Assembly: GCA_032716605.1 (NCBI GenBank)
Contig: CM064509.1
Span: 47,325,120-47,389,119 of the forward strand
Origin: Paralithodes platypus
Lineage: Eukaryota; Arthropoda; Malacostraca; Decapoda; Lithodidae
DNA length: 64,000 nt
Direction of reading: 5' to 3'
Numbering within the stretch: position 1 is the stretch's first letter; every line of letters starts with the position of its first letter. This document shows, in pieces, positions 42,598 through 54,380 of this stretch. Made by a program: the position numbers and the translations under genes. The notes under the pieces are model-generated. The model was given only the letters and a program-made list of their open reading frames with translations, was not told the DNA's origin and searched no databases.

Positions 42598-44184
42598 GAA
42601 TACATATATATATATATATTGAAATGTCGGGTTGGTATTTCAACTCGACTGGTTATATGCTCTAGTACAATCTTATAATAAGTTATCTTGAGATAGAATA
42701 ATTATGCTCGACAGGGTCACGTCTAGCTTTATGTATCTTGCACCAACTCTTTATTCCAAGGCAACGTTCACACAATAAGAACACAATATTACTTCACACT
42801 TTAGTTTATTCAATTGGCATGAGGTATGATATATAGAATATTGTTCTGTCATATAGGGCAGACAATACAGGTACTCAAGTGACGTATCAAGAATAGAATG
42901 GTCTATAATGATATTTTGTTTATAATTAGTCACATTACATTTACACACAGTATACTGTAGATAATATAAATATGCAGGAATAGTTGTGTTATACATGTAC
43001 AAAAACATAGGAAATCAAATCAAATGGTAACGCATATATAAGTATAACGTCTAGCGTGAAGACTTCTGGCATAAGGCGAATTGACTTGACTTTACGTTCA
43101 CGAGCGTGGGGCGGTGAGCGCTTATCAAGGGGATTAAGAAAGGGTCACACAGGTAAGATAAATACAAGGTAGTGCGTTTGACCCTAGGTCAGAGTGACTG
43201 CTTTGGTATGAATATATTATTTGAAATAGTGCGACTATAAGACACTAGTGAATAGTAAATATATACTAAGGAGCTTATCGACAGGGTGGTTTAAGTTGGA
43301 ATTTACTTATCTAAGCGGTTTCTGTGAAAGGCTCGACACACGGCTACGAAAAATATATTTACACCGGGTAAGAGATCGATACACACAAGTATAGAATTAA
43401 AATTCAAATTTAGATCAATGAATCGCTATAACAGGTTTTGGAATGAATGTAAGTTAATATAAAATGATGAAAAAACACTCAATTAAAATGCGACTGGATA
43501 ATCACAGTAAAATAGAATTCGGAAGAACTCAGAATATAAAAGGGCGTACACGACGAAGTTGTACTAGGTTGAGATACTACGATAATAGTATAAAAGGAGA
43601 TTTGAATATATTAGCAAATCTCTATCTGGCAATACGTGGATCAAAGATATGGCATATGCGAATTACATGAACATAATGATGTAATTAAATATTTACTATA
43701 GAAATAGTAAGATCGAAATGGTAATGGTCTATACGATAATAAGAAGACTCGAATAATAAATAACTTGAACGAGAGTTGCTATAAATGTGTGAAAAGAATT
43801 ATTAATTGCCCACACACGTAGATCAGATTAATTCACAAGCCCTGGTATAAACTAGATATCTCGAATAATAGAATTAGGGTTTTAACTCAACGGAGGGGTT
43901 CTTGACTTTTCGGTAAGGAAAGATAGATTGATTAAAATTTGGGCATAGGTCCAAGGTAAATGGTAGTAAATTAGGAAATATCTTCACGGTATACGTTTAC
44001 ACTTCAACTTGGATATACAAGAGAATAAATAACATATATAGGTGAAATCTGAGAGTATTCCGTTGTGAGCCTGGATCGAGATGAGTGTATATAATGGATG
44101 TACAATTGACAAGGAATAATAACACTTCAGAAAGATACTGCAAAGGGGTATTTCGTAGCAATATCTAGTGCGATGAAATCACTT

Positions 44185-44445
44185 GCACAGATCAATATTA
44201 ATGGAAAGACAAATGACTATGTAAGGTGTACACAGATCGATAATTGAACAATTAATAGACACAGATCCTTTGCACAGATCAAGATTAATGGAAAGAGAAA
44301 TGACTATGTAACGTGTACACAGATCGATCATTGAACAATTAATAGACACAGATCCTTTGCACAGATCAAGATTAATGGAAAGAGAAATGACTATGTAACG
44401 TGTACACAGATCGATAATTGAGTATAAAAAGGAACAGATCCTTGG
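44185..44445. repeat. 87-bp tandem repeat in Gypsy-2 3' LTR (3 units)
   Basis: Units start with GCACAGATCA at 44185, 44272 and 44359, with a truncated fourth start near 44446. The partner LTR has only two units (55933 and 56020). A frame on the minus strand repeats LCTRYIVISLSINLDLCKGS because of this and is not a gene. Confidence 0.9.
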
Positions 44446-44991
44446 CACAGATCAACTTAATAACACTTCACGGAATACTCGCATATATTACCTTACCTTC
44501 AACAATAGCCACAAATTGAGTTACGCAGAAACACTTAGGGTTAGCGTGGAGGAGGAGAAGGGCCAAGTACGAGGGGCAGGGCGTCACAGAGGTCTGGGCA
44601 CGGCAGCTGGACATAAGGGGGGCCACTCGTCAGGGGTCCAGGGGGCAGGGCCAGGCGTCAGGGTACTGCTTCAGCAGGGGTCCAAGGGCAGGGGGGCAGT
44701 GGACAGCAGGCTCCTTCTCTCTCTCAGGCAAACGACTCCCGGACAGCAATTATCCGGACGGGGTGTTTAGGTAGTTATACTCCCGACATATATATCCGGA
44801 CGGAGTAAGCTACTGAGTGTGAACTGACTTCCTCTAGTTTCAGTCAGTACATATTTGGGTTATTTCTCTTTGTCAGGTTGCGTGATCTTGTATGAATAGG
44901 GGCTTGGTAAATTTTTTTTTTTTTTTTTTTTTTTTAAGAGACAATGAACGGAGGAAGGAAAAACACAGATAAAACAAAAAGGTCCATGTGC

Positions 44992-46446
44992 CTAAAGGCA
45001 TCCTCCATTCATAAAATGTTTGTAACAACTGGATTTAAACATTTGTTGATTGTAAGTTTGTGGAAAGCAATTCGAGGGAAGTGAATTCCAAAGAGTAGTA
45101 GCTCTGGGGATAAATGAATTCTGATAAGCAGAAGTTCTGCATTGTGGAGGAGAAAGTGTAAATTCATGGGCGCTCTCAGCTGCCCTAGTTCTACGGGGAA
45201 AGATGTGGAGAGGCGGCACAATTGAAGCAAGTTCCTCTGAACAATTGCTGTGAAAATATCTGTAGAAAAATGCAAGGGATGCAACGTTTCTTCGTATGGC
45301 TAATGTAGGAAGGTCCTGTGTGATTGCAGGGTTATTGATTAATCTAATAGCTTTATTTTGAATTTTGTCCAACTGCCTCAATGCAACCACTCCACTTCCA
45401 CCCCACAGAGGTGAACAGTAATCCATCTGAGAGCGCACATGACTTTTATATATTACGGCCAACTGCTCGTCAGTGAAGAATTCTCGAACTCTGTACAGGA
45501 GTCCCAGTTTTTTAGAGGCATTCTTAGCAATGCCTCTAACATAATGTGTCCAGCTCAAGTTAGTAGTTAATGTTACACCGAGAATGTCAATACTAGGGGA
45601 AGTGGGAATATTTACATCATTAAAAAATATATGGGAGTCAGTGAGATTCTGTCGGTTAGAAAATTGAATGTACTTGGTTTTCTGTGCATTAAAGGAAACT
45701 AGATTCTCTTGTCCCCATTCATTAATTCTAGAAAGGTCCTGGTTCAGAGAAATTGCAGTGTTTATTTTTGAATTTATAAGATCGGGTTGGGTGAAAGAAT
45801 TGGTAAATGTGAAGGAACTGTGGAGTGTTGAGTCATCTGCGTAGGAATGTATTGGATTATGAGTGGTAGATATGAGATCATTGATATGAATGAGGAACAG
45901 AGTTGGGGCCAAAACTGATCCCTGGGGAACACCAGCATTTATTGAGTGAAATTGAGAATAAAGGCCATCTACCATTACACGTATTTTTCTGTTATGAAGA
46001 TAAGAAGAAATTAGTGGAACTAATGATGCAAGGCCGTAGTGTGACATCTTCGACAATAAGGATTGATGCCAGACTCTATCAAATGCCTTTGATATATCCA
46101 GTGCTATTGTATGTGTTTCACCATGTTGGTCTGTAGCTTGATTGATTTGATGCGTAAGAAGGCAAAGAATGTCTGCAGTTGATCGACATCGTCTAAAACC
46201 ATATTGCCTATCACTGATTAATTTATTATTCTCCAGATGCTTAATTATGTGATTATTTAATATAATTTCAAAAACTTTGCCAAGAGTGGAAGTTATAGCT
46301 ATTGGTCTGTAGTTTGATGGATCTGAAGAGGCACCTTTTTTAGGAACTGGATGGATGTTTGCTTCTTTCCAGGGTACTGGGAAGCATGAGGTATGAGTAC
46401 ACAGACGGAAAATTTTGCCAATACAGGAGCGAGCACCAAGGAGCAA
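44992..46446 (-). pseudogene. LINE-A3 reverse transcriptase
   Basis: A long open frame covers VPKKGASSDPSNYRPIA, ISKAFDRVWHQ, AGVPQGSVLAPTLF, HSYADDSTLH and the C-terminal FYRYFHSNCSEEL segment, ending MNGGCL. It overlaps the upstream frame near 46299-46446, so one frameshift around 46415 separates it from the endonuclease frame. Otherwise RT is intact. Confidence 0.9.
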
Positions 46447-47432
46447 TTCTTAAGTACTATTGGAGGAATTTCATCTGGACCAGGAGCCTTATCTACTGAG
46501 AGATTCTGCAAAATAGTTTTGACATGTCTGGTGTGGATCTTAAGTGAGGGAATTTCAGGTGAATTAAAATTAAGTACAGGGACATCTTGATTTATGTCAT
46601 CTAAGGTTGAGTTGGTGGAGAAAATATCTGCAAGAAGGTTAGCTTTACCTCGTGGGTCACTTACAAGATTGCCAGTCGGAGATTTTAATGGTGGAATGGA
46701 TGAAGCAGTAGTGAAGTTGGATTTGAATGAGTTAAGAGTAGACCAAAATATTTTGTTATCATTTGGATTATTTAGAAGTTTATTTGCCTGCTTATGGAGA
46801 AAGTTTGATTTAGTTAGGTTTAATACAGTTTTGGCATGATTTCTGATGTTTCTAAAGTAATTAAAGGCTTCATGTGTTTTTGATCTTGTGTATGCATTGT
46901 AGGCTATTGCTTTTTGTTCAGTTACTCTAGCACAATTATGGTCAAACCATTTAGGTGAATTAGATCTTTTACTGTACTTTTGATGAGGAATAAAAGTTTC
47001 CATTCCAATTTTTACAAAATCTTGTATGTGGCTCAAGGTGGAGTGTGCATCATTAGAAAAGAAAGAGGTCCAGGGAATATCAATAAAGAAACCTTGAAGA
47101 CCCTCCCAGTCTGCCCTATCGTAATGCCATTTAGTCACCAAAACAGGTTCAGAGTGGGAAGGTGTGGTAGGTGATAGACAGGTGGCCTGTATCAGACAGT
47201 GATCAGAAGATCCAAGTGGGGACCTCACTGTAACATCATAATTTTCTGAATTGGTTGTTAAAAATAAGTCCAGTAGGTGGGAATTATGATTAGGATTATC
47301 TGGTACACGGGTGGGTTGGTTGACTAGTTGAATGAGATTAAATGAGTCTGCAAATAGCTCACATTCAAGGCCAGCATCATCAGTCCTGGCTGAATGAGTG
47401 AGCCATTCAACATTATGGACATTAAAATCATT
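46416..47432 (-). pseudogene. LINE-A3 endonuclease C-terminal part and RT start
   Basis: Starts inside the endonuclease (FNVHNVEWLTHSA) and runs through LGSSDHCLIQA, a Lys-rich linker and SVDKAPGPDEIPPIVL at the RT start. The N-terminal half of the endonuclease is lost by 5' truncation. Confidence 0.88.
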
Positions 47433-48407
47433 AAAATACATAAAAGTGGGCTATGTTGAGGTTAATAATTACAAGAAAAATACATTATGGTGCTTAATGG
47501 CATCGCACTGAGGTTCTCGTCTGTTTGACCTTTTGTTCTTTCTTATATCATCAAGCCTGATGATGTAATTCGTGATTTCCTGTTCACTCATTATTATGGC
47601 TATTTGGACTGTTTATGGAGTGATTTTCTTTCGTGGCCCTTTATATTACCATCTCACCTTTCTTCTCGTCTGGCAGCTTTTTGAGGATGGAGGGCCCCAA
47701 CGATTTAAATATTCTCAGGGCTCTTTATGTTGAGATTGCATTAACAGTTTTTCATCATAGTACTCGGGGTGGGGGGTGGGGGGGGGGGTTATTTGGGGGG
47801 AAGTTCCGCCTTGGCTCTTTGAGTCCTGCCCTGTGATTGGCGGGGCCGTGTGAGGTGCTGATTGGAGGGGCTTGACCTGCCCTTCGGGGGTAACTCACCT
47901 GTACGGGTAATTAGAGCATGGGCATAGGGGTCAGATTTCCCGTTCTCTGGAGAATGGGAACTGATTCTATTTCTAATCCCTTTTCTCCTTGTCTCCCTGG
48001 ATTCCCTTAAGGTGGCTATCTTGTGTGGTTGTCTTTTTGGCTCCGTCATTTCACCACCTTCTACGGAAACAAAGTCTCTACCTCGAGACCTCATTACATA
48101 TTTGCGGCAGGTGGGAGTGGTGAGAGTCCTTGTTAATCGGTCCAGTACCAAACACCAGAGGGTTGTAGTGCTGTCAGGATGAATGGAGGGGTCTGTCCTC
48201 ACAGTTTTCTCGAGGGGTGTCTTCGAGTTACTCGTAACCTGAAGGAGTTGGTCCGGGGACGTGAGGGGCTTAAGGTGATTCCGGTCGGAGGACACATACA
48301 CGCTGTTGATCTTCATGGTGACTCCAGGTTTTAAGGCTGCTGGAGTTGTTGCTGGTGGAGGAGTTGCTTTGGTAGTGGCCACTGTAGGAGTGTTGGAAGT
48401 GGTCCTC

Positions 48408-49271
48408 TCAGGTAAGGGAAGTCTGGCGGTGAAGGGGGCCTGTGTCATAAGTGTGATGGTGTGACACAGGCTGGCTTGTTGACCTCACAGTAGAAATGGC
48501 GGTGCCTTTGATGTGCCGCCGCTTGTAGGTTGGCTGGAAACTGGGAGCCCATCTCTGCGGTGGCTTCACAAGACGTCCAGATCTCGTACATGGTGGATTA
48601 GATAAGAGGGGTATTAGGTGGGGAGATTGAGAATTTTGGTGGCGAATAGAAAGATTAGTAGGGGGTGAAGTAGGGACAGTTCTTGGAAAGTTAGAAGATT
48701 TGTGTGACAGTCGATTAGGCAGGATGGGAGAGGTGGCTGGTTGAGAAGGGGGCGTGGCAGTTGTCTTTGACGGAAGGGCCTGGTCAGGTCTTATTTGAGC
48801 AGGGGTACTAGTAAGGGGGATGAAGGTGTTGGCTGAAGCATTAGGTAAGGGTGAAGGGAGGGTGATTATGTCCGATTCGGATTGTTGTTGTAAAATGGGA
48901 ATATTTTGTATTATAGGTGATCTAGGAAGAGTGCATGATGAGTCTGAAAAAATTGGTAAACTAATAGAAGGAGATGGGAGGCAAGGGGTGGGGTGGTTTC
49001 TGGTGGCATTAATGTCGGCTGGAGTAGACAAATGAGGAGGTGGTGTAAAGGGGCTGACAGATCTAAATTATCTTGATGGCTGATTGAGTTGGAGGGGATT
49101 TGGGCGGTTATAGGGTTTAGGTACAGGAGGAAGAAGTTGGCGGATGAGTTCCTCTCTTAGGGGAGGTAGAGGGGAAATGGAACGAAGAGGGGAAGGAGGG
49201 GAATCTGAGGTCCCCAATTTCTGGGCATTCATTAAAGGTAACATGTCTTTCTCAGGGGCATCTGCAAGCAT
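48408..49271 (-). pseudogene. Gypsy-2 proline-rich tail with TRSGR motif
   Basis: Two frames (49068-49271 and 48408-49031) encode Pro/Ser/Thr-rich sequence leading to CTRSGRLVKPPQRWAPSF. The same layout in Gypsy-1 shows the tail is an inherited part of the family, about 250-300 residues after the integrase C-terminal domain. A further Pro/Thr frame, 47900-48448, runs into the LTR and is doubtful. Confidence 0.65.
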
Positions 49272-49289
49272 AATGGCATTCTTATCTAA

Positions 49290-49610
49290 GGGTTGAAACC
49301 TGCGTACATATCTATTTCAGTATGTGCGTGACTCACCAAAATAGTTAATGGTTACCTGGTAGCAATTTGGAACAGTTAAAATTTCAAATGGACCTTGATA
49401 TCTGGGTTTCAATTTGGACGGCACGGGCAGTTGAGCAACCATCACAAGGTCACCAATGTGATGAGGACTTACCTTGGCGGTTTCGTCAGGTTCTAGATCT
49501 TGCAGATATTGGAATTGTCTCAGTCGATTTTTTAAATGGACCAGGGACTGGTCAAAATTAGATGAGGGCTTATAGGGGACAGCTAGATGACGTAATGGGA
49601 GTAGTAGGGG
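49290..49610 (-). pseudogene. pol: Gypsy-2 integrase C-terminal domain
   Basis: Not open over its length, but the minus strand matches the Gypsy-1 region 5620-5860 (the blocks around VAQLPVPSKLKPRYQGPFE and NCYQVTINYFGESR). Stops near 49320 and 49560 break it. Confidence 0.6.
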
Positions 49611-49629
49611 GGGTTCTCCGAAGATGCAT

Positions 49630-50469
49630 TCATGGGGGGGAGATCCCGTCTTTCCTGGGCCAAGTGTTTATCCCCCACTGGACGATTTTTACTTGGCTAG
49701 GCCAATCCTTCGAGTTCATCTGTGGCAATCTTGTCCGGACTTGGTTTGCAATTGTGCGGTGGCTCCGTTCATAGATAGAATTTCCTTGGGGCCAGTATGG
49801 GGAGGAGTGGCTGATCTTATAACCACACATCTGAGAGAGTTGGGACCAGATGTGGCTGGTGAATTCTGGGGTGTTGTCCGAGTGTATGGCCTCAGGCAAA
49901 TCAAAGTATGGGAATACATGTTGAATCATAGCTTCTGCTACGGGTATGGCAGAATGCTCTTTAGCGGGGCAGGCAATCACATATTTGGAGTATGTGTCCA
50001 CGAAGGTAAATATGTATTTGAAGCCTTGACTTACTTCTAATGGACCCATTACATCAACGGCTAAAAGTTGCCAGACTTTTGTTGCTACTAATTTTCCGGA
50101 AGGTCCCAGGGTGCGGGTCCTGTCCTTGCCTAGGGCACAGGCGCGACAGGCTTCGGTGATCCGTTTGGCAGAGATGTAGGGGGAAGGGGTCCAATACACC
50201 TGTTGGAAGGTGGTAGTCAGCTTCCGTTGGGCCAAATGGATGCCATTATGCATATGAAAGGATTGCATAGTGGCTAGGGCAGTGGCTGGGGTTATTACAA
50301 TTTTCCCTTCGGGTGTGAACAGATTATCTCCTTGTCTAGTGAGTTGGGAGAATATGATTCGGGGCATCCAGTCAGGTTTTTCTTGTCTTTGAAATTGCTT
50401 GAGTAGTTGTTGTTGCTCTTGATCCGCGGAGTCTTGGTGGTGGACGGCTAAAATGGGGTGCATCTCCAC
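49630..50469 (-). pseudogene. pol: Gypsy-2 integrase zinc finger and catalytic core
   Basis: Contains HMHNGIHLAQRK and CRACA (H2C2). The core has LAVDVMGPLE, HSDNTPEFTSHIW and GNSIYERSHRT, so all three DDE residues are present. The flanking regions have stops, so the full polyprotein cannot be made. This is the best preserved integrase of the Gypsy-1/2 family. Confidence 0.88.
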
Positions 50470-50631
50470 GGGGGCGGGGGGATCCTCTGGTGCGGCAACA
50501 GTAGGTAGTTGGGACAGTGCGTCAGCATTGGTGTGGAGTTTCCCAGGCCTGTAAGCTATCTCGAAGTCAAATTCTTCTAAACTTTCTCTCCATCTGACAG
50601 TTAAGGCATTCTTGGTGTCAGATTTCCTTTA

Positions 50632-51486
50632 TCATTGTAGGGCGTGGTGGTCTGTGATGATGGTGACTTTTACCCCGGCTAAATAGGCATTAAAATGTTG
50701 CAGGGCCCAGATGATACCCAGGCATTCTCTCTTAGTTATAGGGTAATTTACTTCTGCTGGGTTTAGGGTTCGGCTGGCACAGGCTATGATGTGTTTTCTG
50801 CCCTCTCGTGTCTGTCCTAACACGGCACCTATTTCAGTTTGGGAGACATCGGTGTATAATCTGAAGGGCTGGGTGAAGTCGGAGAAAGAGACGACGGGTG
50901 AGGCAATCAACACGTCTTTCAGGGTATTGAAGGCCTGTAGGTGGGGTAGTGTCCATAGGAATGGTTCTTCTTTCTTGGTGAGGTCATGAAGAGGCTTAGC
51001 AATGGTGGCGAAAATGTTCACAAATCTCCTATAGTAGGAGGCTAGCCCGAGAAATGCTCGGACTCCTTTTACGTTAGTGGGGGGGGGGGGAATTTTCCCA
51101 ATGGCATCTAGTTTGTGGGGGTCTGGTGCAATTCCTTGGCTGGATACGATGTGGCCTAGGAACTGTACTTCGTTCTTGGCCAACGTACATTTGGAGTGCT
51201 TTAGTTTTAAGTTGGCCTCTCGGATTCTTTGGAAGACTTGTTGGAGGCGTTGTATGTGTTCAGCCCAGGTCTTTCTGAACACGATGATGTCGTCTAAATA
51301 AGCAAGGCAGGTTTCCCAAGTCAATCCTTGCAATACAGATTCCATCAACCTAGAGAAGGTGGCAGGTCCATTGCATAAACCGAAAGGCAATACGGTAAAT
51401 TCATATAGGCGGCCTTGGCTGGTGGCGAACGCCGTCTTCTGTTGATGTTCGGGAAGGACTGGTACTTGCCAATATCCTGCTTGCAA
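50632..51486 (-). pseudogene. pol: Gypsy-2 RT palm/thumb and RNase H
   Basis: Starts [10 protein letters not shown] and holds LPFGLCNGPATFSRLM and CLAYLDDIIVF (catalytic YLDD). GHIVSSQGIAP, RAFLGLASYYRRF and the RNase H start FRLYTDVSQTEIGAVLGQ follow, then TIITDHHALQ. Two stop codons near 50630 precede the conserved RPGKLHTNADALS end of RNase H. Confidence 0.88.
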
Positions 51487-51524
51487 ATCGAGAGTAGTGA
51501 ACCATTTAGCTCCAAGTAGGGAGT

Positions 51525-52313
51525 CTAGGGAATCATCAATCCGAGGCAGGGAGTGGCATCTTTGATGGTGACATTATTGAATCTGCGATAATCTATGCAG
51601 AATCTGGTGGTCCCGTCCTTTTTCCGTACAAGTACTACTGGGGATGACAAAGGGCTTGTCGAGGGGCGGACCATTCCGGTGGCCAACATGTCTTGTACTT
51701 GGGATTCTTCTTCTTGTCGTTGAATGGGTTTTTTTCTTCTGATGGGTTGCTTGACGGGATAACCCACGGTATGGATAGGATGATGGAGGATGTTGGTTTT
51801 TCCCACAACTCGATTTGAAGTGGCGAAGATGTCTTGGTAGATGGTTAATAGATTCTTCAGGTCGGTTTGTTGTTGGGGAGTTAGATGAGAAGGAATAGAG
51901 GGTAGGGGTAAAGAAGTGTTAGAGGGAGTATCCGCTGGAATGGATAGTTCTTCTGCATAAGCCTCTAGTTTTCCAATGGTTAAACATTTTGGTAGGGTAA
52001 TGGGCTGGTCTGATATATTGGCGATCTTTATGCAATTTAAATTGCCAGAAATTATACTAGGAGCGGTTATGCAGTCCCTATCAAAGGGGCTTTGGAGGTG
52101 AGGGGTCATAATGGCATCCCCAGGCAAAATGGGTACAATGGGGATCCACTTATCATGATGAAGGGGGAGTGTCACAAGTTTGGCAGTGACGGCTTTAGTG
52201 ATGGGCATTATGCAAGGGGAAGGAATCGGAGTCTGAGGGGAAGGAACAGGATTGGGGGTGTTAGGGTAGGAATGGGCTGGGTTAAAGGTAAAGTTTTGGT
52301 AGATGGAGGGCAA
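51525..52313 (-). pseudogene. pol: Gypsy-2 protease-RT linker and RT fingers
   Basis: Carries a linker, then [39 protein letters not shown] and NNVTIKDAT, the first RT blocks. A small deletion near 51545 shifts the frame before the palm (51486 onward). Confidence 0.82.
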
Positions 52314-52375
52314 AGTCCCTAGTCAGGGTTTTTGGTTGGGTGCCTCGATTAGCGACACTAGCTTTGTTCGTTTTT

Positions 52376-52740
52376 TTATTTACTTGGGGGGGGGGGGGAT
52401 GTCAGGGTCATTCTCCCACAATCAAGAGAAGCACTTAGCTTCGTGAGTAAGTCGAGACCCAAATATCCATCATATAGGGTCTCATTGGGGTCATACACCA
52501 CGAAAGAGTGGTTTGTTCCGTGATGAGGAACAATGGTATTTACATACAGAGGAAGCGTTTGTCCAAAATTTCTTATAATTTGGAGGAAGGTTGAATAGTG
52601 CCTATAGCTTTCTTGTGTTGTTTGAAGAAAGGAGCGAAAAGGCATGATCGGGATGCTCCCGTGTCGATCAGTAGGCGGACATTCACTCCATTAAGAGTAA
52701 GCTTCTTGTAGATGGACAGTTTGTCTGAGTCTGCCTCCGC
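52376..52740 (-). pseudogene. pol: Gypsy-2 aspartic protease
   Basis: The minus strand at 52652-52666 encodes DTGAS, followed by RSC. 52376-52645 continues through the flap region (HSFVVYDPNETLYDGYLGLD) with GYLGLDLL as the second conserved block. It is in the normal position between gag and RT. Confidence 0.7.
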
Positions 52741-52842
52741 CATTGTGACGGTTATTAATGCACGGGGGCGGTCTGAAATTCCAGGTCTTGTGGTGCCTCG
52801 ATTTCTGACTTTGGTTCTTCTCCATTATCGTCTTCGGATCCT

Positions 52843-53410
52843 TCATCGAATCCGGCCGTGCCGTCCTCCGTAATGGTGGCGATCCGCCTTGACTTGATCC
52901 AGGGTATTTGGGCCCACTAACGGGGTGCTCTGGTCCTTCTTCTGGTCAGTTCGGTAAATGATCTTCGTAATGACGTCAGTAGGCATTGGCTGTTGCACGG
53001 TTTCCAGTCGGCCGGGCGAATCCTGGCCCATTCCTCGGCCTTATCACTGGCTCGGGGGGCCATAGGGCTAGGGGCCGGTACGGTGGACGGGTTTGTGGTG
53101 GCTTTTGGGATGGCGGCTATCATGTCTTGATCTGACTTGATGAAAATGTCTGTCCAAAATGATTTGGCCTAGGACAGGGTTAATGGCGGCCTTTACATAA
53201 ATTTCAAATGGTGCCCAGGTTAAACCAGGCATTTGTTCCCGCACATACCCTGATACCTTCCCTGCATATTTACCTAGTTTAACTATGACTATGTAAATCT
53301 TGGAAGCATCTTGATCCTGGAACATAAGATCCAGGACGGGTTTGACCATTTCCATATATATTCCTATATCGTTTTCCTCGGGCTTGAATGCTGGGATATC
53401 AAGTGACTTA
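52843..53410 (-). pseudogene. gag: Gypsy-2 gag
   Basis: 53068-53355 starts in MEMVKPVLDLMFQDQDASK and has SGYVREQMPGLTWAPFE. 52843-53123 follows in another frame with the WARIRPADWKPC segment. Frameshifts separate them. A deletion relative to Gypsy-1 removes part of the capsid C-terminal region (around 53125-53160). The original ATG lies past a Harbinger-like insert, near 54295-54301. Confidence 0.72.
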
Positions 53411-54288
53411 AGCAGGCGTCACACCATGCCGACTTGAGCCAAGACTGACCACGACCTTTAGTCGTGGTCAGGAGTGCTGACCTTCGGCGGAGAGCTTAAG
53501 GATTTGGGGGGGGTGAGTTTTGGACGGGACGCAGTATGGATGGCCACGCCGCCTGACGGCGACCTGACGGGGTAGAGCGGCGCCCATGCAGGACTGAAGG
53601 TGAGACCTAGGTCGCCGCTGGAGTGCCAATCTGCGGCGTGACAGGAGGTAGGGCGGCGTCAATATGCATTACTGTGCCGATGGACGGCGACCCCTTCAGT
53701 ATGGACGGCTGATTATTAACTGATTATTTCAGTTAATTCTGTTATTTTATTATTATTATTATTAATTTAAATATGTATTGAATGTTGTTATTTTTCATTT
53801 TTTCTGTAATTAATATACCTAATCTTATATTCTGATGGTTATTGATAATATATTTATTATTTAATTATTTAATTATGTCGTTTATTTATATATTGACCGT
53901 TAGGGCATCGTTGGGTCGCCGCAAGCCGCCGCTGATCCCCGCAGGTTGTTATGGTGACGCCGCCTGACGCAGACCTCATTTATGGTGCCGTGTGCCGCCG
54001 TGTGCCGCCGCACTGACACCTACCTTTTCCCGTCAAGCGCCATCAAGCGCCGTCACACGCCATCAGCCTCCCGTCCCCTTCACGTCCCATTTTTTGACCT
54101 CACTCCACGCCGACTTGATTTTCAAAGTTGTGCATGTTGAACTTTTGAGGGGGTATGTGAAGACCCATCCCGACCTGTTTGTTATGTTGGCGACGGCCCA
54201 TGATGCGCGGCGACGTAGACCTAGACTGTCCACGACCCTTAGGTCGCGGACAGTCTTGGCCTAAAATCGGCTAGGTGTGACGGGTGCT
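53411..54288. mobile_element. 878-bp PIF/Harbinger-like MITE in Gypsy-2 gag
   Basis: Flanked by TTA at 53408-53410 and 54289-54291. The ends are AGCAGGCGTCACACC and, reversed, AGCACCCGTCACACC, and similarity continues to GCCAAGACTG on both sides. A 3-bp TTA/TAA duplication is typical of PIF/Harbinger. The GC-rich arms surround an AT-rich centre (about 53710-53900). No transposase frame is present. It lies at about codon 4 of gag. Confidence 0.75.
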
Positions 54289-54365
54289 TTAGTTGCCATG
54301 GTGATTGGATAAGTTGAGAGTGCAAGTATAAAACAAATTAAGCAAGCTAATGTGCCGTATCGAGA

Positions 54366-54379
54366 CACCGCTGCCACCA
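54366..54379 (-). other. Gypsy-2 primer binding site, tRNA-Leu
   Basis: The minus strand reads TGGTGGCAGCGGTG one base inside the LTR. This is a 14-base complement of the tRNA-Leu (AAG/TAG type) 3' end with CCA. The plus strand looks like a tRNA tail but is not a tRNA gene. Confidence 0.75.
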
Positions 54380-54380
54380 G

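Larger units (their letters stand above)
44913..47432 (-). mobile_element. LINE-A3: jockey-like LINE in Gypsy-2 LTR
   Basis: Begins with a T-run (poly-A tail, minus strand) and ends within the endonuclease near 47430. The uninterrupted partner LTR at 56570-56580 shows the empty site (AGTAAATACATAAAAG), so the borders are clear. The short target duplication is about TAAA. It is almost identical to A1. Confidence 0.9.
42620..48053 (-). repeat. Gypsy-2 3' LTR, split by LINE-A3
   Basis: LTR sequence covers 42620-44912 and 47433-48053. It holds three tandem copies of an 87-bp unit (from 44185, 44272 and 44359) rich in CACAGATC. The inner purine-rich end (minus strand AGAAGGTGG next to TGAAATG) is the likely polypurine tract. 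No coding frame is supported in the LTR. Confidence 0.9.

Noticed and set aside
44185..44445. CRISPR-like regular repeats
   Set aside because: Contiguous 87-bp tandem units without unique spacers, in a eukaryotic LTR. No cas-like genes.
44179..44448. Repeated protein LCTRYIVISLSINLDLCK
   Set aside because: Minus-strand translation of the 87-bp LTR tandem repeat, with no conservation as protein in the partner LTR.
52092..52322. Plus-strand frames over Gypsy-2 and Gypsy-1 pol
   Set aside because: Shadow frames of antisense pol, without motifs.
54366..54379. tRNA 3' end (CACCGCTGCCACCA) as part of a tRNA gene
   Set aside because: It is the primer binding site next to an LTR. No acceptor 5' half or other arms are nearby.
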